DNA of 64,000 bases from Sodalis ligni (lineage in GTDB: Bacteria; Pseudomonadota; Gammaproteobacteria; Enterobacterales; Enterobacteriaceae), in contig NZ_CP075169.1 in the NCBI RefSeq assembly GCF_016865525.2, positions 5,146,337 to 5,210,336 of the forward strand. Reading direction: 5' to 3'. Under the pieces are notes generated by a model. That model did no database searches, was not told the origin of the DNA, and was given only the letters and a program-made list of their open reading frames with translations. Each line of letters opens with the position of its first letter. Position 1 is the first letter of the stretch. Shown piece by piece: positions 54,306 to 64,000 of the stretch. The position numbers and the translations under genes were made by a program.

Positions 54306-54431
54306 CTATTTGGAAGCGGCGTGGGAGATTTTCCCGCCCAGATGCTGCACATCCTCGCCAAAACCGCGGGTGGTGTTACAGCCGCTCAGCGTCGCCAACG
54401 TCAAAAAAGTAATAACGATCAGTTTTGTCAT
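54306..54431 (-). CDS. ecnA: Entericidin A lipoprotein
   Basis: 41 aa from MTKLIVITFLTLATLSGC (lipobox LSGC); an in-frame ATG at 54443 would add four residues. The mature part NTTRGFGEDVQHLGGKISHAASK matches EcnA. It is the antidote member in the E. coli scheme. Located just upstream of ecnB, downstream of efp. Confidence 0.92.
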   Translation of the reverse strand: MTKLIVITFLTLATLSGCNTTRGFGEDVQHLGGKISHAASK

Positions 54432-54514
54432 TCTGGATAACATAATCGCCGTATTCCTTGCTTGCCTGGAAAACACCGGAAAAACCGTCTATTGACAGCA
54501 TTCCCGGCCTGCCT

Positions 54515-55081
54515 TTATTTCACGCGGGAGACATAAGCGCCGGAGCGGGTATCTACCTTGATCACTTCGCCAATCTGCACGAACAGCGGCACTTTCACCA
54601 CCGCGCCGGTGCTCAGCGTGGCGGGTTTGCCGCCGGTGCCGGCGGTGTCGCCCTTCAGGCCCGGATCGGTATCGGTGATTTCCAGCTCGACAAAATTGGG
54701 CGGCGTCACGGCGATGGGCTGGCCGTTCCACAGCGTTAGAACACACTCGGCCTGCTCTACCAGCCACTTGGCGCTATCGCCTACGGCTTTGACATCGGCG
54801 GCCAGCTGGTCGAAGGTTTCATTATTCATGAAATGCCAGAATTCACCGTCGTTATAAAGGTAAGTCAGGTTCACATCCATCACATCCGCCGCTTCAACGG
54901 AGTCGCCGGATTTAAACGTTTTTTCATACTCCCTTCCGGAGAGCAGCTTACGAATCCTTACGCGGTTGAACGCCTGGCCTTTGCCTGGTTTTACAAACTC
55001 ATTATCAACGATCGCACAGGGCTCATCGTCTTGCATGATTTTGAGACCGGAACGGAATTCGTTGGTACTATAAGACGCCAT
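54515..55081 (-). CDS. efp: Elongation factor P
   Basis: 188 aa from [14 protein letters not shown], the E. coli length. Three beta-barrel domains; Lys34 in [11 protein letters not shown] is the beta-lysylation site used by EpmA/EpmB, and both enzymes are encoded nearby. The C-terminus [18 protein letters not shown] is canonical. It rescues ribosomes stalled at polyproline. Divergent from epmB with about 40 bp between starts. Confidence 0.98.
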   Translation of the reverse strand: MASYSTNEFRSGLKIMQDDEPCAIVDNEFVKPGKGQAFNRVRIRKLLSGREYEKTFKSGDSVEAADVMDVNLTYLYNDGEFWHFMNNETFDQLAADVKAVGDSAKWLVEQAECVLTLWNGQPIAVTPPNFVELEITDTDPGLKGDTAGTGGKPATLSTGAVVKVPLFVQIGEVIKVDTRSGAYVSRVK

Positions 55082-55122
55082 GGTGGTCCTCTTAATATAA
55101 ACTTGGTAATTAAGCCAAAAAA

Positions 55123-56151
55123 ATGGCAGACATTGTAACCCGAAATACCCCAACTAGAGAAGATTGGTTGCTGCAACTTGCTGATGTCGTCACCGATCCC
55201 ATAGAACTGCTGCAACAACTCCATCTCGACAACCACAAGGAATTACGTGAAGGGGCCGCCGCGCGGCGACTGTTCCCTTTTCGAGTGCCAAGAGCCTTTG
55301 TCAAGCGCATGGAACCGGGCAACCCCCACGACCCCTTGTTACGGCAAATTTTGACATCCAGGGAGGAATTCCTGGATGTACCGGGTTTTAGCGCCGATCC
55401 GCTGGAAGAACACCAAAGCGTGGTGCCGGGCCTGCTGCACAAATACCATAACCGCGCGTTGCTGCTGGTCAAAGGCGGCTGTGGGGTGAATTGCCGCTAC
55501 TGCTTCAGACGCCATTTCCCCTATCAGGATAACCAGGGCAGCAAGGGCAACTGGGCTGCCGCCCTTGAGTATATCCGCCGTCATCCGGAACTGAACGAAA
55601 TCATTTTTTCCGGCGGCGACCCGCTGATGGCGAAAGATCGCGAACTGGCGGAGCTGATAAGCGGCCTCGAAACCATTGATCATCTTAAAACCCTGCGCAT
55701 TCACACCCGCCTGCCGGTAGTGATACCCGCCCGTATTACGCCGGCGCTGTGCCAACGCCTGGCGGACAGCCGTCTGAAAACGGTGCTGATAACCCACATC
55801 AACCACGCCAACGAAATAGACCGGCCGTTCACGGAAAGTATGGCACAACTGCGCCGGGCGCAGGTGGTTCTGCTCAATCAAAGCGTGCTGCTGCGGGGCG
55901 TCAATGACAGCGCCGATACCCTGGCGGCGCTGAGCGAAGCGCTCTTTGCCGCCGGGATACTGCCCTATTATCTGCATGTCCTGGACCGGGTGCAGGGCGC
56001 GGCACATTTTATGGTGCCCGATGACGAAGCCCGGATAATCATGCAGCAGCTGATGACCAGGGTCTCGGGTTATCTGGTGCCGAAGCTGGCGCGGGAAATC
56101 GGCGGCGAGCGCAGCAAAACACTGATTGACATAGGACTGCGACAGCGGTAA
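55123..56151 (+). CDS. epmB: EF-P (lysine)34 2,3-aminomutase EpmB
   Basis: 342 aa. Radical SAM cluster motif CxxxCxxC in [21 protein letters not shown]-lysine region near the C-terminus, and [14 protein letters not shown]-binding segment. It converts alpha-lysine to (R)-beta-lysine for EF-P modification. Divergent from efp, as in E. coli. Confidence 0.97.
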   Translation: MADIVTRNTPTREDWLLQLADVVTDPIELLQQLHLDNHKELREGAAARRLFPFRVPRAFVKRMEPGNPHDPLLRQILTSREEFLDVPGFSADPLEEHQSVVPGLLHKYHNRALLLVKGGCGVNCRYCFRRHFPYQDNQGSKGNWAAALEYIRRHPELNEIIFSGGDPLMAKDRELAELISGLETIDHLKTLRIHTRLPVVIPARITPALCQRLADSRLKTVLITHINHANEIDRPFTESMAQLRRAQVVLLNQSVLLRGVNDSADTLAALSEALFAAGILPYYLHVLDRVQGAAHFMVPDDEARIIMQQLMTRVSGYLVPKLAREIGGERSKTLIDIGLRQR

Positions 56152-56207
56152 TCGATGTCACCGTCCCGGTTATCGGGACGATGGCTGGCGTGCGGGTGCG
56201 TGAAAGA

Positions 56208-56564
56208 CTAAGGGCAATTATACACTTCGCCCTGAAGCTTGCTGTCCAGCGGCACAAAGCTTGACAGGTAGGTTTCCGTCTTACTTACCGGGCTTGCGGC
56301 CTTGTAAATAACGTTACCGCCCATCGCCGCGGCTTTATTGCGCAGGTCATTGGCCGCGCCGCGCATTGAGCTGTCTTCGCCGCCTTGCCCCGACAGCCAG
56401 TTACTTTGCGTACCGACCACCGTACCCAGCAGACGGCAGTTGGCCGCCGGCTGATCCTCGGTGAATTTAACCGACTGGCCGGCCGCGGACAATGGGTTAC
56501 CGGTACTGCATCCCGCTAATAACAAAGAGCCTGCGCAAAGACAGAGTAGAAATTTGATTCGCAT
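56208..56564 (-). CDS. yjeI: DUF4156 lipoprotein YjeI
   Basis: 118 aa. Signal peptide with lipobox LAGC (MRIKFLLCLCAGSLLLAGC). The mature part has CRLLGTVVGTQSNWLSG and AANDLRNKAAAMGGNVIYKAAS, typical of the RcsF/DUF4156 fold. Function unknown. Located downstream of groL, as in E. coli. Confidence 0.92.
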   Translation of the reverse strand: MRIKFLLCLCAGSLLLAGCSTGNPLSAAGQSVKFTEDQPAANCRLLGTVVGTQSNWLSGQGGEDSSMRGAANDLRNKAAAMGGNVIYKAASPVSKTETYLSSFVPLDSKLQGEVYNCP

Positions 56565-56710
56565 CGTTTTCCTCGAATTTTAATTTGTCCGGCAAAAGTT
56601 TTACTGTGCGCCATGCTTCCCTTGGGCAACCGACAGCGAAAAACCACTGTTAACCTTGCCCATACTGCCCACTGTTTATACCTTAAAAACGTGCCGGTTG
56701 ATAATTTTTT

Positions 56711-56744
56711 GCCAAAAAAACAAAACCCCCGGAGACCGGGGGTT
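56711..56744 (-). terminator. Terminator of groSL
   Basis: Minus-strand stem AACCCCCGG-TCT-CCGGGGGTT (56744-56724) followed by TTGTTTTTTT, 28 bp after the groL stop. Confidence 0.93.
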
Positions 56745-56771
56745 AAGAAAGCTAACGGTGAAGCAGGGGCA

Positions 56772-58442
<1,671 letters not shown>

Positions 58443-58466
58443 TCAGTTCAGATGATTACGCGCGAA

Positions 58467-58772
<306 letters not shown>

Positions 58773-58840
58773 TTAAGAAAGTCCGTATCTGTTTCGGGAT
58801 GAATGCCAGGCATGCCCTCATGCCCGGCCTCGTGGTGTTT

Positions 58841-58873
58841 AAGATGGGGGCGTTCAGTTACGCTTCAAGGGGG
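58841..58873 (-). promoter_or_regulatory. Sigma-32 heat-shock promoter of groSL
   Basis: On the minus strand CCCCCTTGAA (-35), 14 bp, CCCCATCTT (-10). This matches the sigma-32 consensus and the known E. coli groE promoter. Confidence 0.9.
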
Positions 58874-58974
58874 AAATGAAGATTTTTTTTGCCCGAATGG
58901 CCATATTTTACACACTGCGAATGAAACACATTCTAAATCAATCAGTTAAATAACATGTTTCTTCATGTGCGATT

Positions 58975-59445
58975 TTATCTATTTTCATCGTCCGGGTGAT
59001 GCTCGATGCGGTCGCGGGAAACGTCTTTACGCTTGAACTCTCCTTCGAACGTCTCGCCGCCGCCCTGGGAACCGAAGCCGCCGCCGCGCTGAAAATGCAA
59101 ATAGGGCAGCAACCGCAGGGTCAGGGAAGTCTGCACGGGCGGCAGCAGCAGCAGCAGGCCGAGGAAATCGGTAAAAAAGCCCGGCAATAACAGTAAAAAT
59201 CCCGCCAGCAGGACAGACACGCTTTTGATCATTTCCGCCGCCGGGCTTTCGCCATTGGCTATCTTGACCTGCATTTGGGTCAGGATGATCATGCCCTGCG
59301 CCCGAACCAGCGAGACGCCGATAAACGAGGTCAGGATCACCAGCAGCAGGGTAAGCAGCACGCCGATGGCCTGCGCTACCTGGATAAACAGGGTGATTTC
59401 GATATAAACCACCAGAAAAATAACCAGCAAGGGTAACCAACGCAC
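58975..59445 (-). CDS. fxsA: Membrane protein FxsA
   Basis: 156 aa. Three or four hydrophobic helices (LPLLVIFLVVYIEITLFIQVAQAIG, LLTLLLVILTSFIGVSLVRAQG, LLAGFLLLLPGFFTDFLGLLLLLPPV) and a Gly-rich hydrophilic tail, typical of FxsA, a suppressor of F-exclusion of phage T7. Lies between groS and aspA as in E. coli, though yjeH is missing. Confidence 0.93.
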   Translation of the reverse strand: MRWLPLLVIFLVVYIEITLFIQVAQAIGVLLTLLLVILTSFIGVSLVRAQGMIILTQMQVKIANGESPAAEMIKSVSVLLAGFLLLLPGFFTDFLGLLLLLPPVQTSLTLRLLPYLHFQRGGGFGSQGGGETFEGEFKRKDVSRDRIEHHPDDENR

Positions 59446-59737
59446 CAGACTCTCCTCAGAGTAAATTCAACCGCTTAATATAACGCCTTTAATTGTAATG
59501 GCATCAGTGCAGGCGTTATTCAACCCGTGGACCGGGCTTCTTTACCACACTTTACACCTAGTGCGCTTCTGTAATAAAAAGTTAAACATTCGTGATCAAG
59601 TTAATAGCCGATAATGCTTTTCAGCATATAATGACGCACACAATGCGCATTGCCAGTGTAACGCGCTGGATATTAAAATGATTGCGCTATTATCCCTTAG
59701 CACCAGTCCACATCATCGCTTTTTAAGGAAGTACGCC

Positions 59738-61174
59738 ATGGCGAATAACATCCGTATAGAAGAAGACCTGCTAGGCACCCGTGAAGTTCCCTCCGACGCC
59801 TATTATGGCATCCACACCCTGCGCGCCATCGAAAATTTTCGTATCAGCAATACTAAAATCGGCGATATACCGGAATTCGTGCGCGGCATGGTGCTGGTAA
59901 AAAAAGCCGCGGCATTGGCCAACAAAGAGCTTAATACCCTGCCCCCTGCCATCGCCGATGTCATCGTCGCCGCCTGCGATGAAGTCCTGAATAAGGGCCG
60001 CTGCCTGGATCAATTTCCCATTGACGTCTTCCAGGGGGGCGCCGGCACCTCGGTGAACATGAACACCAACGAAGTACTGGCCAATATCGGCTTGGAGCTG
60101 ATGGGGCATCATAAAGGGGACTATCCGTTCCTCAACCCCAACGATCATCTCAATAAATGCCAGTCCACCAACGACGTTTATCCCACCGGCTTTCGCATCG
60201 CGGTCTACAGCTCCATTCTCACCTTGATAGACGCCATCGACCGCCTGGGGGAGGGTTTTGAACGCAAGGCGCGGGAGTTTTCCACTATCCTCAAAATGGG
60301 CCGCACCCAGCTGCAGGACGCGGTGCCCATGACGCTGGGCCAGGAATTCCACGCCTTCGCCGTTCTCTTGAAAGAAGAAAACAAAAACCTGCTGCGCACC
60401 GCCGAACTGCTGCTGGAGGTGAATCTCGGGGCCACCGCCATCGGCACCCGGCTCAATACCCCGGAAGGCTATCAGGTCCTGGCGGTGCAAAAGCTGGCCG
60501 AGGTCAGCGGCCTTCCCTGCATCCCGGCGGAAGACCTGATAGAAGCCACCTCGGACTGCGGCGCTTATGTCATGGTGCACAGCGCATTAAAGCGCCTGGC
60601 GGTAAAACTCTCAAAAATCTGCAATGACCTGCGCCTGCTCTCTTCCGGCCCCCGCGCCGGCCTCAATGAAATCAACCTGCCGCAGCTCCAGGCCGGCTCC
60701 TCCATCATGCCCGCCAAGGTCAACCCGGTCATTCCCGAGGTGGTGAACCAGGTCTGCTTTAAAGTCATCGGCAACGACACCTGCATCACCATGGCGGCGG
60801 AAGCGGGCCAACTGCAGCTTAACGTCATGGAACCGGTTATCGGGCAGGCCATGTTTGAATCCATCCATATCCTGACCCACGCCTGCGACAACCTGCTGGA
60901 AAAATGCATCGGTGGCATCACCGCCAACCGGGAGGTCTGCGAATCCTATGTTTTTAACTCCATCGGCATCGTCACCTTTCTGAACCCGTTTATCGGCCAT
61001 CATAACGGGGATATCGTCGGTAAGATCTGCGCCGAAACCGGTAAAAGCGTCCGCGAAGTGGTGCTGGAGCGCGGACTGCTCACCCCCGCGCAGCTGGATG
61101 ATATTTTCTCGCTGGATAACCTGATGCATCCGACATACAAAGCCCGGCGCTACGACGACGAAAAACAGTTATAA
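59738..61174 (+). CDS. aspA: Aspartate ammonia-lyase
   Basis: 478 aa from [18 protein letters not shown] (AAGGAAG upstream), the E. coli length. Fumarase/aspartase signature [15 protein letters not shown] with the catalytic Ser; TSTDV-like [13 protein letters not shown]. It makes fumarate from aspartate, which would feed fumarate respiration; the frd genes here are, however, broken. The 292-bp region before it holds the fxsA and aspA promoters, but I can define no specific site. Confidence 0.97.
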   Translation: MANNIRIEEDLLGTREVPSDAYYGIHTLRAIENFRISNTKIGDIPEFVRGMVLVKKAAALANKELNTLPPAIADVIVAACDEVLNKGRCLDQFPIDVFQGGAGTSVNMNTNEVLANIGLELMGHHKGDYPFLNPNDHLNKCQSTNDVYPTGFRIAVYSSILTLIDAIDRLGEGFERKAREFSTILKMGRTQLQDAVPMTLGQEFHAFAVLLKEENKNLLRTAELLLEVNLGATAIGTRLNTPEGYQVLAVQKLAEVSGLPCIPAEDLIEATSDCGAYVMVHSALKRLAVKLSKICNDLRLLSSGPRAGLNEINLPQLQAGSSIMPAKVNPVIPEVVNQVCFKVIGNDTCITMAAEAGQLQLNVMEPVIGQAMFESIHILTHACDNLLEKCIGGITANREVCESYVFNSIGIVTFLNPFIGHHNGDIVGKICAETGKSVREVVLERGLLTPAQLDDIFSLDNLMHPTYKARRYDDEKQL

Positions 61175-61236
61175 CCGTACGGCCCGCGGCGGGATAACCG
61201 GTTATACTGCGGTGGTCATCATCACAGGAGGCCATC

Positions 61237-61626
61237 ATGGCAGCGCATTCCCCGGACCGGACACATCCCGCCGTCCAGCCTATATCCCCCGGCCATCCCG
61301 GCAGCGCCGCACCGGGAAACGTGGTGGTGCTTTGCACCGCGCCCGATGAAGCCGCGGCCCGCGATTTGGCGGCCAAACTCCTGGATAACAAGCTGGCGGC
61401 CTGTGTTACGATGCTGCCCGGCGCCCTCTCCCTGTATCGTTGGGAAGGCGAACTGGAGCAGCAGCAGGAAGTACAGATGCTGATCAAAAGCCATACCCGG
61501 CATCAACAGGAGCTGATTACGTTGATAAAAACCCACCACCCTTATCAAACCCCTGAACTACTGGTGCTGCCCGTACTGGGCGGGGATGCGGATTATTTGT
61601 CATGGCTCAACGCCTCTTTACGCTGA
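61237..61626 (+). CDS. cutA: Divalent-cation tolerance protein CutA
   Basis: 129 aa with a Pro/His-rich N-terminal extension of about 27 residues beyond the usual core. The core [53 protein letters not shown] and [14 protein letters not shown] is typical. It forms trimers resembling PII proteins. The stop lies inside dsbD (25-bp overlap), the same coupling as in E. coli. Confidence 0.95.
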   Translation: MAAHSPDRTHPAVQPISPGHPGSAAPGNVVVLCTAPDEAAARDLAAKLLDNKLAACVTMLPGALSLYRWEGELEQQQEVQMLIKSHTRHQQELITLIKTHHPYQTPELLVLPVLGGDADYLSWLNASLR

Positions 61627-63335
61627 TTTTCCTGGCGCTGCTGCTCGGCTTCCCGCCGGCGCCGGCTTCGGCCGCTCTGTTCGGCGGCAACGCCGCCCCG
61701 GCTTTCGTCAAGGCCGATGAGGCGTTCGCCTTTGATTTCCAGCGGCACGGCACCGATATCCGCCTGAATTGGCGGATTCGTCCGGGTTATTATCTTTATC
61801 GCCAACAGATCAAGCTCGAACCGGTGGATGCGGTGCTGGGCAAGGTGGTCATGCCCGCCGGCGGCAATCACCACGATGAGTTCTTCGGCGATACCGAGAT
61901 TTACCGGAACACATTGCAGATTGGCATCCCCTTGCTGCACGCGGCCGAAGGAGCCACGCTGCGGGTCACCTATCAGGGCTGCGCCGATGCCGGGTTCTGC
62001 TACCCTCCCGAAACCCGCACCGTTCCCCTGCCCATCGCCTCGGGGGACATGTTCGCTTCACTCGCCCCCGCCGGGACCGTTTCACCGGCGCCGGCGACCG
62101 CCGCCGCCTCGCCCTTTTCGCTGTGGTGGGCGCTGCTGATAGGTATCGGCATTGCCTTTACCCCCTGCGTGCTGCCCATGTACCCGCTGATTTCCGGTAT
62201 TATCCTCGGCGGCAATCGGGCGTCCCTCAGCACCGGCCGGGTGCTGCTATTGTCCCTGGTCTATGTCCAGGGCATGGCCATTACCTATACCCTGCTGGGC
62301 ATCGCCGTGGCGGCGGCGGGATTGCCGCTACAGGCGGCATTACAGCAGCCGGCGGTGCTGATTGTCCTCTCGGCGCTGTTTATCGCCCTGGCGCTCTCCA
62401 TGTTCGGTCTGTTCACGTTGCAACTACCCTCCTCGGTGCAAACGCGCCTGACCCTTTGGAGCAACCGGCAACGGTCCGGCTCGCCCTGGGGGGTATTTGT
62501 CATGGGCGCGCTGGCGGCGCTGTTTTGCTCCCCCTGCACCACCGCTCCCCTCAGCGCGATATTGCTGTATATTGCCCAGAGCGGCAATCTCCTGATGGGC
62601 GGCTCCACGCTGTATCTTTATGCCCTGGGCATGGGCATTCCGCTGATCCTGGCGGCGTTGTTCGGCCACAGACTGCTGCCCCGCGGCGGCGCCTGGATGA
62701 AACAGGTTAAAGAAGGGCTTGGTTTTGTTATCCTGGCCCTGCCGATCTTTCTGCTGGAGCGTATGCTGGGGGACCGGTGGGGCGACCGGCTATGGAGCCT
62801 GCTGGCGGTGGCGTTTTTCGGCTGGGGGTTTTTACTGAGCCTCAAAGGCGCCTATCGCGGCAGCCGCATCGTGCAAATCGCCCTGCTGGCCGTTATGCTG
62901 GTAGCGGTGCGGCCCTTGCAGGACTGGGCGTTTCCCGCCGAACGGGGCGCCGGCGCCGAGGCAAATCTTGCCCCTGCGCCGGGATTTAACCGGATCGGCA
63001 CGCTGGATGAATTGACCCGCGAGGTCAATAACCCCGCCGGCAAACCGGTTATGCTGGATTTTTATGCCGACTGGTGCGTGGCCTGCAAAGAATTTGAGAA
63101 ATACACCTTTAACGCCGCCGGGGTACGGCAGGCCATGGACAGGATGACGCTGCTCCAGGCGGACGTCACGGCCAATACCCAGGAACATGCCGCACTGTTG
63201 AAGCAGCTGCGGGTCCTGGGTTTACCGACCATTATGTTTTTTGACGCCCAGGGACGGGAAATCCCCGATTCCCGGGTGACGGGCTTTATGGACGCGGCGG
63301 AGTTTCAGCGGCACTTACAGAAAATTATCCCGTAA
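61602..63335 (+). CDS. dsbD: Thiol:disulfide interchange protein DsbD
   Basis: 577 aa. Signal peptide ([24 protein letters not shown]), periplasmic alpha domain with the redox pair in [11 protein letters not shown], eight TM segments containing [14 protein letters not shown] and [12 protein letters not shown], and a C-terminal thioredoxin-like domain with [13 protein letters not shown]. It passes electrons from cytoplasmic thioredoxin to DsbC and DsbG. Overlaps cutA and precedes yjdC. Confidence 0.97.
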   Translation: MAQRLFTLIFLALLLGFPPAPASAALFGGNAAPAFVKADEAFAFDFQRHGTDIRLNWRIRPGYYLYRQQIKLEPVDAVLGKVVMPAGGNHHDEFFGDTEIYRNTLQIGIPLLHAAEGATLRVTYQGCADAGFCYPPETRTVPLPIASGDMFASLAPAGTVSPAPATAAASPFSLWWALLIGIGIAFTPCVLPMYPLISGIILGGNRASLSTGRVLLLSLVYVQGMAITYTLLGIAVAAAGLPLQAALQQPAVLIVLSALFIALALSMFGLFTLQLPSSVQTRLTLWSNRQRSGSPWGVFVMGALAALFCSPCTTAPLSAILLYIAQSGNLLMGGSTLYLYALGMGIPLILAALFGHRLLPRGGAWMKQVKEGLGFVILALPIFLLERMLGDRWGDRLWSLLAVAFFGWGFLLSLKGAYRGSRIVQIALLAVMLVAVRPLQDWAFPAERGAGAEANLAPAPGFNRIGTLDELTREVNNPAGKPVMLDFYADWCVACKEFEKYTFNAAGVRQAMDRMTLLQADVTANTQEHAALLKQLRVLGLPTIMFFDAQGREIPDSRVTGFMDAAEFQRHLQKIIP

Positions 63336-63392
63336 ACGACCTGTTTCAACGGGACCAGCCAGCTTTCCGGAGGCTTTTATATGGAGGCATCT

Positions 63393-63968
63393 ATGCAACG
63401 TGAACACGTCCTGAATCGCGCGTTAAACCTGCTGGAGCAAAAAGGGTTTACCCGTGTAACGCTTGAGATGCTGGCGGATGAGCTTTCCATCCCGGTTGCG
63501 CAGCTCCAGCAGTTCTGGCCCGAACGCGAGGCTTTACACTATGACTGCCTGCGTTATCACGCCGATCAGATCGACAGCTGGCGCAGTAAAGTCCTGCTGG
63601 ACAATACCTTAGACCCGCAGCAGAAGCTGCTGGCGCGTTACCGGATTCTGGACGAGCAGGTACGCCAGCAGCGTTATCCCGGCTGCCTGTTTGTGGCCGC
63701 CTGCACGTTTTACCCCGCCGCCGACCACCCGATTCACCAACTGGCCGAGCAGCAAAAACAGGCCTCCTTTACTTACACACACGCGCTACTGACCCAGCTG
63801 GAAGCCGACGACGCCACCATGGTCGCCCATCAAATGGAGCTGATTCTGGAAGGCTGCCTGAGCAAATTACTGGTTAAACACCAATTGCAGGATGTGGCCA
63901 TCGCAAGACGCCTGGCGGAGGATATTCTACGCTTGGCGCTATGCCGTAAAAACGGCGCGCTGGCATGA
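63393..63968 (+). CDS. yjdC: TetR family regulator YjdC
   Basis: 191 aa from MQREHVLNRALNLLEQKGFTRVTLEMLADELSIPVAQLQQFW, matching the E. coli YjdC start; an ATG at 63381 is in frame but upstream of the conserved N-terminus. The C-terminal RYPGCLFVAACTFYPAADHPIHQLAEQQK is distinctive. It follows dsbD by 57 bp, as in E. coli (cutA-dsbD-yjdC). Target genes unknown. Confidence 0.93.
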   Translation: MQREHVLNRALNLLEQKGFTRVTLEMLADELSIPVAQLQQFWPEREALHYDCLRYHADQIDSWRSKVLLDNTLDPQQKLLARYRILDEQVRQQRYPGCLFVAACTFYPAADHPIHQLAEQQKQASFTYTHALLTQLEADDATMVAHQMELILEGCLSKLLVKHQLQDVAIARRLAEDILRLALCRKNGALA

Positions 63969-64000
63969 AGCAGCACGCAAATTTGCCTGAAAAGAGAGCA

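Overview
The window is a piece of an Enterobacterales chromosome. Two core blocks follow the order found in Escherichia coli and its relatives: amiB-tsaE-nnr-queG at the left, and tRNA-Gly-orn-rsgA-psd-mscM-epmA-frd-ecnAB-efp-epmB-yjeI-groLS-fxsA-aspA-cutA-dsbD-yjdC at the right. ERIC-type repeats, sigma-32 and FNR-type promoters and family-typical protein lengths agree. A Sodalis/Pectobacteriaceae-like relative would fit, but I cannot fix the genus from sequence alone.

Between queG and the tRNA-Gly genes sits about 36 kb of accessory, mostly catabolic DNA (about 4.06-39.9 kb). Its left edge abuts an apparent datA locus (three perfect DnaA boxes and an IHF site). Its right edge is a tRNA-Gly gene. 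A further 2 kb insert (aldo/keto reductase plus TetR regulator) separates the two tRNA-Gly copies. I see no integrase, transposase or CRISPR array.

Accessory layout: (1) 4.06-9.5 kb, minus strand: IclR regulator, family III CoA-transferase, crotonase, a frameshifted MFS transporter and a GH88 unsaturated glucuronyl hydrolase. (2) 9.8-29.0 kb: an IclR regulator, then what looks like a HutC-controlled regulon. The regulon comprises a polar amino acid ABC importer (binding protein broken), a PhyH dioxygenase and a two-domain protein of unknown function; divergently, hydantoinase/oxoprolinase HyuA-HyuB (HyuB frameshifted) and a complete peptide-type ABC importer; then a second two-domain protein with its domains in the opposite order, followed by histidine ammonia-lyase. 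Five perfect copies of TGTATATACA sit in or next to the three promoter regions and in one gene. I infer a regulon for import and breakdown of an imidazole or hydantoin-type compound; the substrate is unknown. (3) 29.1-33.0 kb: a Fic-fold protein lacking the canonical catalytic His, with an unusual operator-like repeat array, and an NmrA/SDR/HxlR redox cluster. (4) 33.0-39.8 kb: a ketogluconate/idonate-type set (YhcH, IdnO, IdnR-like, MFS, 2-hydroxyacid dehydrogenase, MFS), whose first MFS gene is a close paralogue of the broken one at 5.3 kb.

The core block carries a Wolinella-type frdCAB fumarate reductase where E. coli has frdABCD. It has an FNR-like promoter, but frdC and frdA are each frameshifted. 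Three 107-bp tandem hairpin repeats lie just downstream of frdB. EF-P and both of its lysine-modifying enzymes EpmA and EpmB are present. Six single-base indels across five loci, all in dispensable genes, suggest ongoing gene decay, although assembly errors cannot be excluded.
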